NCBI GenBank assembly: GCA_019914995.1
Contig: CM034143.1
Span: forward strand, 312,501 to 376,500
Source: Acanthochlamys bracteata
Taxonomy: Eukaryota; Streptophyta; Magnoliopsida; Pandanales; Velloziaceae
Length of the DNA: 64,000 bases
Direction: 5' to 3'
In this document: in pieces, positions 1 through 9,678 of the stretch
Numbering within the stretch: the first letter of the stretch is position 1
How the letters are laid out: each line of letters starts with the position of its first letter
Program-made: the position numbers and the translations under genes
Notes under the pieces: model-generated
What the model saw: the letters and a program-made list of their open reading frames with translations, nothing else
Database searches by the model: none
What the model was told of the DNA's origin: nothing

Positions 1-85
1 TGCATTGCAAATGTCACGTATTGCTGCAGATAGTATAATGAAGTAGACCCCAGAAGTGATCAAAACAATGCTTTACAAGACGCTA

Positions 86-358
86 TCACTTATATTTCCG
101 AATCAGAGATTTCATTGCGACCAAAACACCAATGACCCATTTTTCATTATTCATATATATCATAGTAGATTTACTTATATATATAACAATCTGTACACCC
201 AACACAAAAGCCATGAATACACCAAGCCAGAAGCTCATCACAGCAACTCCGACAAAAGAGCAAATGAGACAAAACAAGGGGATGTTGTTTGCTATTGGTA
301 CTACAATCCAAATCAGTAATTTCGACATCTTTGCCATTCTGGTTCTACCAATTAACAT
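86..358 (-). other. Hydrophobic open frame, unassigned
   Basis: An 90-codon open frame with two or three strongly hydrophobic segments and a basic stretch (GRTRMAKMSK) before them. It could be a terminal exon or relic of a membrane-protein gene, since the frame stays open a few codons upstream to a possible acceptor near 381. However, the stop codon of the next minus-strand gene lies only about 220 bp upstream, leaving little room for other exons. I do not recognise the protein. The rest of 1-601 holds only probable 3' flanking sequence of the neighbouring gene. Confidence 0.2.
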
Positions 359-601
359 CCCTAAAAACTCCTGCCACCCCTAATGGATACTTTTCACTAT
401 GCAAAGCAAACTATAGATGAACTAGCTATTATTTCATTCTGCTATTTTCTCCTACCCTATTATATTCACTGAGCAAAGCCCTTCTTCAATGATCTCCATG
501 AAATACTTCTTTGTTATTTATTCATATACAAGTAATGCAGAGGAAAACAATAGATGAACTAGCTTTGGGCATGTTTTTCCAATGCTGTGTTATGTTTAAT
601 G

Positions 602-2183
602 TCAGTAAGTCCAATCTGGAGGCAACAGTAGCTCACTCATCTCTTGCTCAGACAGCAAAGGTTGATATAACATTCTCTGCCTGCTCGCATTAACTCCTGC
701 TGCTTTTCTTGGCTGCTTCTGTTGCTCAGCACTGTTCTTCATCGTTGCTGCTGCTGCAGCTGCTCCACAGTAAAAGTTAATGAATGGTCAGGTACTGGAA
801 CTACTGATATGATGGAACAGCACAAGGACTTGGATAAATCCAACAAACAATGAACAGTTTTCTTCACTAGTGTTTTGCTGTTGTTTTGCTTTGGAAAACG
901 AAATCGGTGAAAAGCATATATGCATCAAAAACCAATTTTCTTTCAGAATCAGAACCGAAGTTGTGTTGAATTTTGAAACAAGTTGAAATTTCAACTTCGG
1001 TTCTTTAAACAACTGATGAACAGATTCATCAAACAGTTATCACTGTCAAGTATTTTGTTCAAACAACCACCTACGCCCAAAAACTACCTCATACGGAAGA
1101 ACATGTAAATACTAACTAAATTTTACCAACTAGAATCAGTTACCTCCCTTCTCAATGGTTCCTAAGACTGAAAATAATTAAATTAGATGGAAGTGCTTTT
1201 GACCACAGTGAAGGACAAGAGTTGCTTTTGGATATACAGAGAGCAGAAGAAAAAGGACAAAGATTTTAAATTTAAGCAGACCAAAAGCTGCTTCAGTTTT
1301 GATTGATTTGAAGTTTTCCATAACGTTTAACAGATTCGTCAACCCATCAAAAATAAACAAAAAACTGTAGAATATTAGAAAAGACCTTAGATTTGTAAAA
1401 CCTTTACCAACGTGCAAAAGAATAAAATAAATGAAATAGTTGCAGTTGACAAAACTTGGAGGTGCACTCACTGGGCTTGTTCTTTTTCTTGTCGAAATTA
1501 TTGTCACTGGCAGAGACCGGAACACGTGGAAGAAACACGCCGGTGCCACTACACTCTCGACCAATGGAACTCATCGCCGGGCTAATAACTGAAGCAAAAT
1601 ACCGGTTGGGTCCTGCCCGCACCATGTTCTGCAACATCTTCTGTTGTTGTTTCTGTTTCTGTTGCTCCAAAACCCTAGCTCTTGCAGCCAAGTAACTATC
1701 CACCTTCCGACCCATTATAAAAAAAAGAAAATCCCAATCAATTCCAAAAACCCGGACCATATAACAAGCAAAAAACAGTGAATGTAAGTTAAAACTCGAC
1801 TATTTTACCTGGATCTGGGTAGGATTTTGTAACAGGTGAGAGTAGACAAGACCACGGTTCGCCGAAGGAGTTGTTTGAACCGGCGGTGAACTAGTAGGAG
1901 ATGAGTTGGCGGGAAAAAGGTTAGGGTTGCCGGAAGCATGATGTGGTTTGGAAAAAGAGTAATGGAGTTGGTTGTTAGTAGAAGAAAAATGGAGAAGGCG
2001 CAAAGCGTCAAGGTGGCGAGTAATGTCATATACATCACCGCCGCCGGTAGTAGAGAAGGCGGAGGAAGGAAGCAGACGGTGGTGGTTAGGGCAGTGATGG
2101 TCTTCGTGTTGTTGAAGAAGGCCTAAATCTGAGAAGATGTTTGAAGGAAGCCATAGCTCTCCGTCGTCAAGGTTTTCCGCCAT
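602..2183 (-). CDS. Plant-specific protein of unknown function (DDGE-LWLP / GTGVFLPR / LPPDWTY family)
   Basis: Three coding exons on the minus strand, 2183-1809, 1703-1472 and 759-602, joined in frame, give about 254 residues. The N-terminus has the acidic motif MAENLDDGELWLPS. The middle exon carries a Gln/Lys-rich stretch (residues about 140-150) followed by GTGVFLPRVP. The last exon begins with an Ala run and ends in LLLPPDWTY immediately before the stop. This order of short motifs (DDGE-x-WLP, GTGVFLPR, C-terminal LP-x-WTY) matches, from memory, a land-plant family with no assigned biochemical role. No membrane segment or signal peptide is seen. The start is the first ATG before the acidic motif; the preceding frame is translated microsatellite and is not credible coding. 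The second intron is about 712 bp. Structure confidence is high; function is unknown. Confidence 0.8.
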
Positions 2184-2273
2184 TTGCAGCAGAACAACAA
2201 TCACAGAGACAGCAGCAACAACAACAACAACAACAAACTTAAGGAAATTTCCACCCACTCTCTCTTACACAAC

Positions 2274-2308
2274 AGAAGAAGAAGAAGAAGAAGAAGAAGA
2301 AGAAGAAA
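2274..2308 (+). repeat. (GAA)n microsatellite
   Basis: About eleven GAA units followed by GAAA-type units, roughly 90 bp upstream of the minus-strand start codon at 2183. It probably lies in the 5' untranslated region or core promoter, where it reads as a CT-rich tract on the transcribed strand. Confidence 0.9.
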
Positions 2309-3160
2309 GAAAGAAAGGGAAGTGCTCCAACAACACGAGAGAGAGAACAGTGAGAGATAGTCGTTGTGTAGTAATGGCGGTAAGGAAAATGATGGGAGAA
2401 TATATAAGCGGCGCAGACAAGTAAAAAGAGTGGGAAGAAATGGGAGAAGTGGAAGGGTAAAATTGTAAAATAAATTAAATGAAAAAGTGGAGTAGTGGGA
2501 TTGGTTTTTAGTGTAGATTTCTATTTGCAATCTGGGTTTGTTTATGTTTGCTTTGGCGAATAGTAGTCCTCTCTTAGTCACTTTTATTATATATTTTAAT
2601 TATACAAAATGAGTTTAATTAAAATATAGCTCGATAAAAAAATAAAATTTTGGAACGTATTTAAAGTACGTGAAAATGAGTGAGTTATATAGAAATAAAG
2701 TTATTTAAAATATGAGTCGAAGGTGAGTTTAGTTTTATTTGTTATTTGTACTTAAAAATTAATTGAAAGTTAAACATAAATTTTAAAAATAAAAGTGATT
2801 AGTTTTCAAATCATAAATACAAGTAGAGTTTTTAGTTTAATAGATAAGTTGAAATTTTTAAAATTTTAAATTTGACAAAAAATTTCAATTTTTAAATATG
2901 TTCTTAAAAATATAATTAAAAATATATAAAATACATTTTAATTTTAATTAAAAAATAAAAATTTGACATATAAAAATCAAATTAATAACTAAATCTATAA
3001 AATGGCTGAACTACATATTTGAAAGAAAATTATAAAATTTTTGGAGTTAAAAGATGGCCTTCAGCTCTATCACCTTATATTGCTAAATATGAAAAGGTAA
3101 TACGTAGTAAGTTGTAGTGTTTGAGTCGAAGATGAGCGCGGTGGTGCAGTCACTACGGGA

Positions 3161-3412
3161 CGTTTGGGATTGCTTATGAAATAAAGCTTTTATGAAATGA
3201 AAAATATTTTTGTTCATTTTGAAAAACGAGTTTTATTTTTTTTTATTTAAAAAAAAAATAAAAATATACAATAAAAAAATCTCACTTCGTAAAATTTTTT
3301 TATATTTTTTAAATTTTTAAATAAATTTTTTATATATTTATAAAATATGTATTGAAAAATGTGAAATAGAAAATTGAAAAATTTTATTGAAAAAAAGCTG
3401 AACCAAACAGCC
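3161..3412. mobile_element. AT-rich non-autonomous element (CGTTTGGGATTG family), copy A
   Basis: The segment opens with CGTTTGGGATTGCTTATGAA and ends in GAACCAAACAGC, enclosing about 230 bp of almost pure A/T with long complementary runs. The same terminal phrase and internal order (ATAAAATAAA, an AATAATAAAAATATA core, TTTAAATAAATTTTTTA) recurs in either orientation near 15.6, 25.2, 34.0 and 41.6 kb. There is no coding capacity. The rest of 2184-4170 is AT-rich intergenic sequence. Confidence 0.55.
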
Positions 3413-4170
3413 CCTACTTCTATTCATCTTCTTTTTCATATTGCTTAAAAGATAAAATCTTAAAAATAAAATTTAAAAAAATAAAAATGAAGATAAAAAT
3501 CTTAAAAGATATAAGCTTAGAACTGGTTTATGTTGCGCCATATGTTAGATAGTTCAAGCCAAAGCAAAGCAAGAACAGAAACAAATAAAAAACTGTATGT
3601 ACCAAACGAAAACCTGCAGAATAAAAGAACTTCAAAGAAAATTGCTACGTTTTGTGCGAGTAGAAACAAAGCGTACAAAGCTTGTCTTTCCTCTCAGGAG
3701 TAAAGAATAGCTAATATCAAAAGCTCAAAACAACCAATTATCAATCAATCAAAAAATATAATTCAAAGCGTTATTTTTAAATACAAGATCAAACACATTA
3801 CATAGATTTCCATCTTCAAAACTTTGAAGCGTTAAACAAAAACTTTTAGCAAATAGAGTTTCCAATCATGGAGGAGAATAATGGAACAGAAGAACATACA
3901 AACAGGTAAACCAGCGTTTGATTTTAAAACGTACTGGAATCCTGAAGTCTCTAACAACAACAGCAACATACGCAAAAGTACAAATCAATTGCTGATCCCC
4001 AAAACCGTTATTCCGATTATGATAAATTGATTTTCAGTTCTCTGTTAACTCTTTCTCTAGATTTCTATCTATAATATTTAATTTTCTATAAAAAAAATTG
4101 AAAAGCTTTTGCTACACCAAAGGCTTAGATAAGAAGACAACCAAAAAGAAATCAGACAACTGCAACCGAC

Positions 4171-4887
4171 CTAGGCGGAAGCTTCCAGATGAAGCTTTGA
4201 TGGCCGCTGTATTGGTCCCGCAGACGACCGGAATCCCACAGTTATCGCATCCCTCACGCACAAATGGAAATCAGACATACCACTCGCACACTGTTCGCAC
4301 ACAGGCAAAGCTTGCTGCTGCTGCTGCTTCTCTGCTGGCTTCAACCTGCAGTAACTTCCACTACCGCCGTAGGCCAGCGCAGTTGTCATTAAGTACATCT
4401 CCCGTTGTCGTTGCAGCTCTATCACCTGGGTTTCGTAATACGACAGCGTCACGGCAGTTACGGGCCTATCTACAGCAGTTACCGGAGCAATCCGCTTCAG
4501 AATAGTTATCTCCAGCGCGGAAGCGGCCAAACTCTCTCTCCCACGGCGACAGGGAGGTCTTTGATCGCGTCTCGATGGCCGGAGCATAGCGAGAGTGATA
4601 CAATCCTTCTCCTTCACTAAAGCGTACAGATCAGTACCTTCATCGATGGTAACTTTCCGTCGAACGTCCGGCAATGTTCTCGCCTCATTCCTTCGAACGA
4701 GAGAGACCGATATCTGATGCGGTATTAGACCAATTTTCTCAGTGATTATCGATTGAAGCTCCGCGAATACCAGAGCAGAATAGATTGCCACCGGCCCAAA
4801 CTCAACTTCTCGATCACCGTCAGAGAACACCACCGAGAACGAAGACGACGCCGCTGCCGCCGCCGTAACTATCATCGCCTCTGCCAT
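4171..4887 (-). CDS. Plant-specific DUF7138-like protein
   Basis: A single uninterrupted 238-residue frame. After an Ala-rich start, residues about 17-100 form a conserved-looking module: FSVVFSDGDREVEFGPV, then a segment on LQSIITEKIGLIPHQISVSL and an acidic TIDEGTDLYALVKEKD region. This resembles the N-terminal module of a plant family I know as DUF7138 (assignment from memory, moderately sure). The middle is Arg-rich. The C-terminus holds a Gln run and a Cys-containing patch (CEQCASGMSDFHLCVRDAI) that could bind metal, though this is inference. No signal peptide or membrane helix. The start is the only ATG preceding the conserved module. Codon usage is GC-richer than the flanks, supporting real coding. 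Function unknown. Confidence 0.72.
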   Translation of the reverse strand: MAEAMIVTAAAAASSSFSVVFSDGDREVEFGPVAIYSALVFAELQSIITEKIGLIPHQISVSLVRRNEARTLPDVRRKVTIDEGTDLYALVKEKDCITLAMLRPSRRDQRPPCRRGRESLAASALEITILKRIAPVTAVDRPVTAVTLSYYETQVIELQRQREMYLMTTALAYGGSGSYCRLKPAEKQQQQQALPVCEQCASGMSDFHLCVRDAITVGFRSSAGPIQRPSKLHLEASA

Positions 4888-7378
4888 ATATGCAGCGAGA
4901 ATTTCTTCAGATCACGGAGGAGATATGGTATGCCTTAGAACTAAGGCTAGAACCAAATTGAAAAACTTGCCTGCCTCTTATTGCTATGCCACCCATTATT
5001 TATAATAAAAAAGGTAGTTATAATCAACTAAAAACTCCTCCAAATACAAACTGAATTCAAATACAAACTCTAAGAATCACTATTAGACCTAAACTGAACC
5101 TCGACGGAGAAAGAGAAGGAGAAAAAAACGGGAAGGGTAGAGTTTGATTAGCTGACCGCCGCGAACGAAATTTGGGAATTCAAATATTCAATTCGAGCGC
5201 GTTATTTTGAATTGCAATTAGATTTTCGGAACTGAATTACTATAAAGATAAGTTAATATTATTAAAATAACTTTGTTTTCATATTTTTATAGAAAATAAT
5301 AAACTAAAAGTTATTTATTTTATTTTTATATAAGTAGAAGTTAAATAAAAATAAGTTTTAAATAAAAAACATAAGCCATAACTATGAAAAAAAAATAAAT
5401 TTGGCAAACTCGATCCATCCATCGATTCAAAATTTTTTCCGAGTTGACGAATCACGATCCGACCATTCGGATCAGTGAGTCAGATAGTAAATTGATCTGC
5501 TAACTTTAATCTTGTCTGAACATTACACAGAAATTATCTGCAATTAAGGAATCATTCACACAATCACCAAAACTCTTTTTTCTGAGAATTTATACAATAT
5601 TCTCCATCTCTATCACAATCATCATCCCCGTTGAAACCTAAACCAAGTACTACCATCCACCGCGCCGAGCTATAGCAATAGTAAGGTCTAAGCGTCCCGC
5701 TTCAACGAGAGTTCTGATCTCTTCTTTGGTTGGGCATCTCTTCGGATTTAGCGACCGAAGTATGAACTAGTATTGAGATAAGAACTTTCAATCGCCATCG
5801 CAACATCATCTCGCACACCTCGCCACTTGTAGAGAGCAAAACTCGGTGGTGCAGAGGTAACAGTGCTGATAGAGGCAAAGATGAAGAAGGAGATTCGTGA
5901 ATGAGTTGGAAAGTGATTTTAGAAATTATAAATATCATAGTTGTTAAATTTCGATTTAAAATTTAAAATTTTACGATTTTATTATTTATGATTTTACTTT
6001 ACTGGAACAATCTCATTTTTATCAAAATCGCAATTTGTGTGAGATCGTTTTAGGATCGTGATCTTAATTGTTGCATCGTTAAGATCGCGATCCTGGATGC
6101 AATTTTACAATTCATCAAAGTAGGGATTGATGGAAAGTGTTTTTAGTGCAAGAAATCGCGGACCAAGAAAAAATAACAATGGTAGAAATACAAGAAGAAA
6201 AGAAAAAAGAATCAGCAGGGACGGTGATGATCCCACCACCATCGCAATTTTTTGTCATCGGCGATCAATAAGAATTGAACAAAATCTCAACATTTAAAAA
6301 AGTTGAAGTAAAGATTCAATCCCTTTTTTCTTTCTGCAGAGTGGGAAATAAGAGTAAGAAAGAATTGAACAAGAACAAAATGAGAGAAAATAATAGAATG
6401 AAAGCAAAGATGATGAAGAGCGAGATGGCCGTCGCTTTCTTCGTTGTTTTTTTCTTTCTTTAATTACTTTGTTTACTAAGTTTATATCTTTAATTATTAT
6501 TAAAACTATTATTTATTAGCGGAACGTTTAAATTAGAGATAATATCATAATAATAATACGTCTTTTGTAATTATTAGAAGTTGTCATAAAAAAATGAAAT
6601 GAAATCCTTCATCTCTTTTTTTTTTTTTGTTATAACATTTTAATTTGGATGGCAAGAATTATCGTAGGGAATGTATTTGGATGAAAGAGATTAATCACTT
6701 TGTTTACTAAGTTTGGGATCAATCCAAACGGTTCAATCGATAAGGAATGTACACGAGAAGAGTTAGACAATGACAAAGAAAAAAAAGAAGAACGCTAAGT
6801 AAAGAAAATAATTGAAATTAGTTGTAACTTATAACAGGTTTGACATTGTTGAGTAATATATACATATATGTATTTGTTTAGATAGTCCCGTACTTACATG
6901 ACTCACATCTTAAAAAAAACTTTTTAAAAAATTATTGATAAGTAAAATCTTATAATATGAATTAAATTTCAATTTTATAATCATAATTAGCTAAAGTGAT
7001 CCTACTTAAAACTCTGATCTTTACAATCTTCATAAGAAGTTGTTGAGAAGATATTCTTTGGTGAGAGAGCGGTGGGGGGTGGAGTAGAGACGGAAAAGAA
7101 ATAGTGGAGTGGCTATGGTGATTCCGTTAATGTGTTCAGATTAACAATTTTTGGATGGATTTTGTGTCTGAATCGACGATTTTGGGATCGATCCAGACAG
7201 TTCAATCGGATCTGACAAATTTTTAGAAAATACATCCTTTTCTTCATCTAGTTTATGGTTTGTTTGCTAGGCAATAGCCTTTTGTTTTGTAATTTAAGGC
7301 ATGTCAAAAGAAATGAGCATCACGTAAGCCGTTGGATTCGATTATGGTGCGTATGTGCTTGCAAATATATAATTTCTT
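4888..7378. other. AT-rich intergenic block without a supported gene
   Basis: No frame with recognisable protein similarity. The region contains short repeated phrases: an 18-bp direct repeat (ACTTTGTTTACTAAGTTT) at 6466-6483 and 6697-6714, and an imperfect 25-bp direct repeat of type GGGATCAATCCAAACGGTTC at about 6715 and 7187. There is also a hairpin at 6052-6094. The pattern suggests decayed transposon sequence. The frame on the minus strand at 5702-5938 lacks any recognisable domain. Confidence 0.6.
6052..6094. repeat. Inverted repeat, GATC-rich hairpin
   Basis: Arms AGGATCGTGATCTTAA (6052-6067) and TTAAGATCGCGATCCT (6079-6094) are reverse complements with one mismatch, separated by 11 bases. 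They sit in sequence rich in CGATTTTA-like phrases, as in the interior of some plant non-autonomous repeats. No terminal ends could be fixed. Confidence 0.7.
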
Positions 7379-7386
7379 CTAATTTG

Positions 7387-8195
7387 TAAGGGTGCCAATA
7401 TATGATCCAATTCAAAAATTAATCCAAAATCAAATCATTTAATTTGATTTAAGGCCAGCAATTTATATTAATTTATGAGTTGAATTATAATTGAGCGAAT
7501 TTGATCCGATTATTAAATAGACGATCCAAAATCGACCCACCAATCGAATTGCCATATCTAGAAGGAACAATTCTTTCTCTATTTTTTTACCGTAATTTAT
7601 AAATTATTATAATTAAAATTTATTTATAATTAATTGTTTACTTTCATGCCTTAATAAAATAGTGCAATATTATAATTATAATATTATAAAAAATATTACT
7701 ATATAGATTTTGTTTAATAAAGAATTTAAATTTTGTAGAAAATTTTTTATTAAGATTTTGTTAGCTAGTTATCTTTATAAAATTTTTACAACAAAATATT
7801 ACGATTATAGTTATAAAATTTCAACTATCATCATATATTTTCAAAAAATAAAAATAAAAATAAAATTTTTTCGGATATTCTAAGGATCAATGAAGATATT
7901 AAGAAATATATATTTGATAAACACTCACCATATCTCTTTACCAAAAATATCGTACAATATTTATTCCAACTAATTTATATGTTTACTCAAACTTTAAAAT
8001 ATATAAATAAAATTAATAATTATAAATACATCGATCATAATTTGATTCGATTATTAAAAAAATTAGGTTATGGTTGCTAATTTTAACCTATATAAATTCA
8101 TAGGTTCAGTTCAGATTGAATAAAATTTAATCAAATTATTAAATAATCGATCAAAATTAACATAGCAATCCGAATTACCACTCGATCTACGCCTA
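7387..8195. mobile_element. Non-autonomous hAT-type element (809 bp) with 8-bp target duplication
   Basis: The segment is flanked by identical 8-bp copies of CTAATTTG at 7379-7386 and 8196-8203. Its left end begins TAAGGGTGCCAA. Its right end, on the opposite strand, begins TAGGCGTAG and after a few bases continues TGGTAATTCGG, as if the usual TAGGGGTGGCAA-type terminus had been disrupted. Internal phrases such as AATTTGATCCGATTATTAAATA and GGTTCAGTTCAGATTGAAT recur on opposite strands. No transposase frame is present. The 8-bp duplication is the length made by hAT-superfamily transposases, so the element is most likely an internally deleted or MITE-like hAT derivative. Confidence 0.72.
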
Positions 8196-8432
8196 CTAAT
8201 TTGCAATATTACTTTAACAAGCAATATTTGCTATAATTTTTTAAATAATTTTCAATTTTCAAAAAAGTTATATATATTAAAAATTTTCTAAAATTTAAAA
8301 TATAAGTAATTATATTTAAAAATAAAAGATAATTATATTTACAAAAAACAAAAAATTTTGTTTGGAAATAAGTTTCTCAATTTTGTTTTGCTAGCTAAAT
8401 GACGTCTTCATTACAACAAAGTGCGTGTAATG

Positions 8433-9000
8433 TAGGGGTAGCAATATGAGTTCGTGGGTCGGTTCCGGATCGACCCATATAATAATCGGGTCAAAAAAAT
8501 TTAACCCTAATCCGACCCGTTTATTTATATGGGTCAAAATTGTCAACCCTAAGCCAACCTATTTATAACCGGGTCAAATTCGGGTTGACCCATTTAATAA
8601 TTAAATTATTAAATAAAAATTATAAATATTAATTTTTAATAATAATATATCAAAATTATTAATTATGATGTATTTAAAAAGAAAAAATATTAATCTTGAC
8701 AAATTTATAAATTAAATAAAAATTAATTTAAATTAAGATAAATTAAAAATATATATATACAAATTAAATTCAAAATTTTTTTCTAATTTTTAAGTAATAT
8801 ATACTATATAAATAGTTAAACGGATTAAACGGGTCATTTTCGGGTCGATCCGAACCCGACCCGAATTCGTTTAAAATTTTCGGATCATTTTTGGGTCGAC
8901 CCGAAATCGACCCAAACCCGTTTAAAGCTTGACCCAAATCGATCTTTTTCGGTCAGTTTTGGGTCCTGTTTTCGGATCGGATCGATTTTTGCCACCCCTA
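8433..9000. mobile_element. Non-autonomous hAT-type element (568 bp) with perfect 8-bp target duplication
   Basis: Identical 8-bp copies of GTGTAATG lie at 8425-8432 and 9001-9008. The termini are TAGGGGTAGCAA at the left and TTGCCACCCCTA at the right, an 11 of 12 match as inverted repeats. Subterminal regions are packed with GGGTCGACCCGA-like motifs on both strands, probably transposase-binding repeats. The core is AT-rich and non-coding. Terminal sequence and duplication length fit the hAT superfamily. The perfect duplication indicates a comparatively young insertion. Confidence 0.9.
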
Positions 9001-9150
9001 GTGTAATGTTCGAAATATTTTATTTTAGAAAATAGATAAATTATAGAAGAAAAATTCTTGGGTTATTAAGGTAGGGATGGTGATTGTAACTTGATTAAAT
9101 AAAAGTTACAGACTTGATCTCACTCGAGCGAGATCGAAATTCGAGCTGTA

Positions 9151-9360
9151 GGATGTGTTTTTTTATTTTAAAAGTAAATTTTTTTAAAGTGAGTTTTTAA
9201 AAGTGAGTTGTTAGAAATAGTATTATTGAAAGTGGATTAAATTTGCATGTTCTTTTTGTAAGTAAAAGTAAATTGAAAGTGAATTTTTGTATCTTTTTGT
9301 ATTTAGAAATGAATTATTAAAAATAAAAAAAGTGATTTTTTGGATTTAAAGAACACATCC
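9151..9360. mobile_element. Short terminal-inverted-repeat element (210 bp)
   Basis: GGATGTGTT at 9151-9159 and AACACATCC at 9352-9360 form a perfect 9-bp inverted repeat, with looser complementarity (TTTTAT against TTTAAAG) further in. The interior carries repeated AAGTGA / AGTAAATT phrases and no open frame. The flanks (GTA and TTA) do not give a clear target duplication. The right end of the element near 40.07 kb ends in the same AACACATCC, so the two may be related. Confidence 0.6.
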
Positions 9361-9569
9361 TTAATTTCCTAGCTTAGTTTTTATTTGTATTGAACTTGAA
9401 TACGTATTTGACTACTTAATGGAAAAAACATATTTATTTTCCTTAAAATAATTTTTGAAGAAGTAAAAATTTCAAGTATCATACACTGTTGTCCCTTAAA
9501 GCTCACAAATTTTTAAAAAAGGTTAAAAAAGAAATAACAATTTTACTTTAAATATTTAAATTCATTGAA

Positions 9570-9607
9570 TGGGCCTACATGGGCTGAATACATCTGATCC
9601 TAGCCCA
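9570..9607. promoter_or_regulatory. Three site II-type motifs (TGGGCC/T) upstream of the Nudix gene
   Basis: TGGGCC at 9570-9575, TGGGCT at 9580-9585 and AGCCCA (reverse) at 9602-9607 lie within about 110 bp of the start codon at 9679. Such TGGGCY elements are TCP-factor targets common in promoters of plant housekeeping and organelle-protein genes. Assignment rests on motif and position only. Confidence 0.55.
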
Positions 9608-9678
9608 TGTAAAATCTAACTTGTAATACAAATATTAAGGGTAATTTTGTCCAAAGAAAAATCAAAGAAGTGACAGTG

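Noticed and set aside
1178..1564. A 128-codon minus-strand frame overlapping exon 2 of the first gene.
   Set aside because: It runs through the intron and ignores the GTGAGT donor; the exon chain at 2183-602 accounts for the locus.
4098..4505. A 135-codon plus-strand frame opposite the DUF7138-like gene.
   Set aside because: It is the antisense shadow of the stronger minus-strand frame, which has the conserved module.
5702..5938. A 78-codon minus-strand frame with a hydrophobic start.
   Set aside because: No recognisable motif, composition like the surrounding AT-rich DNA and no supporting splice sites.
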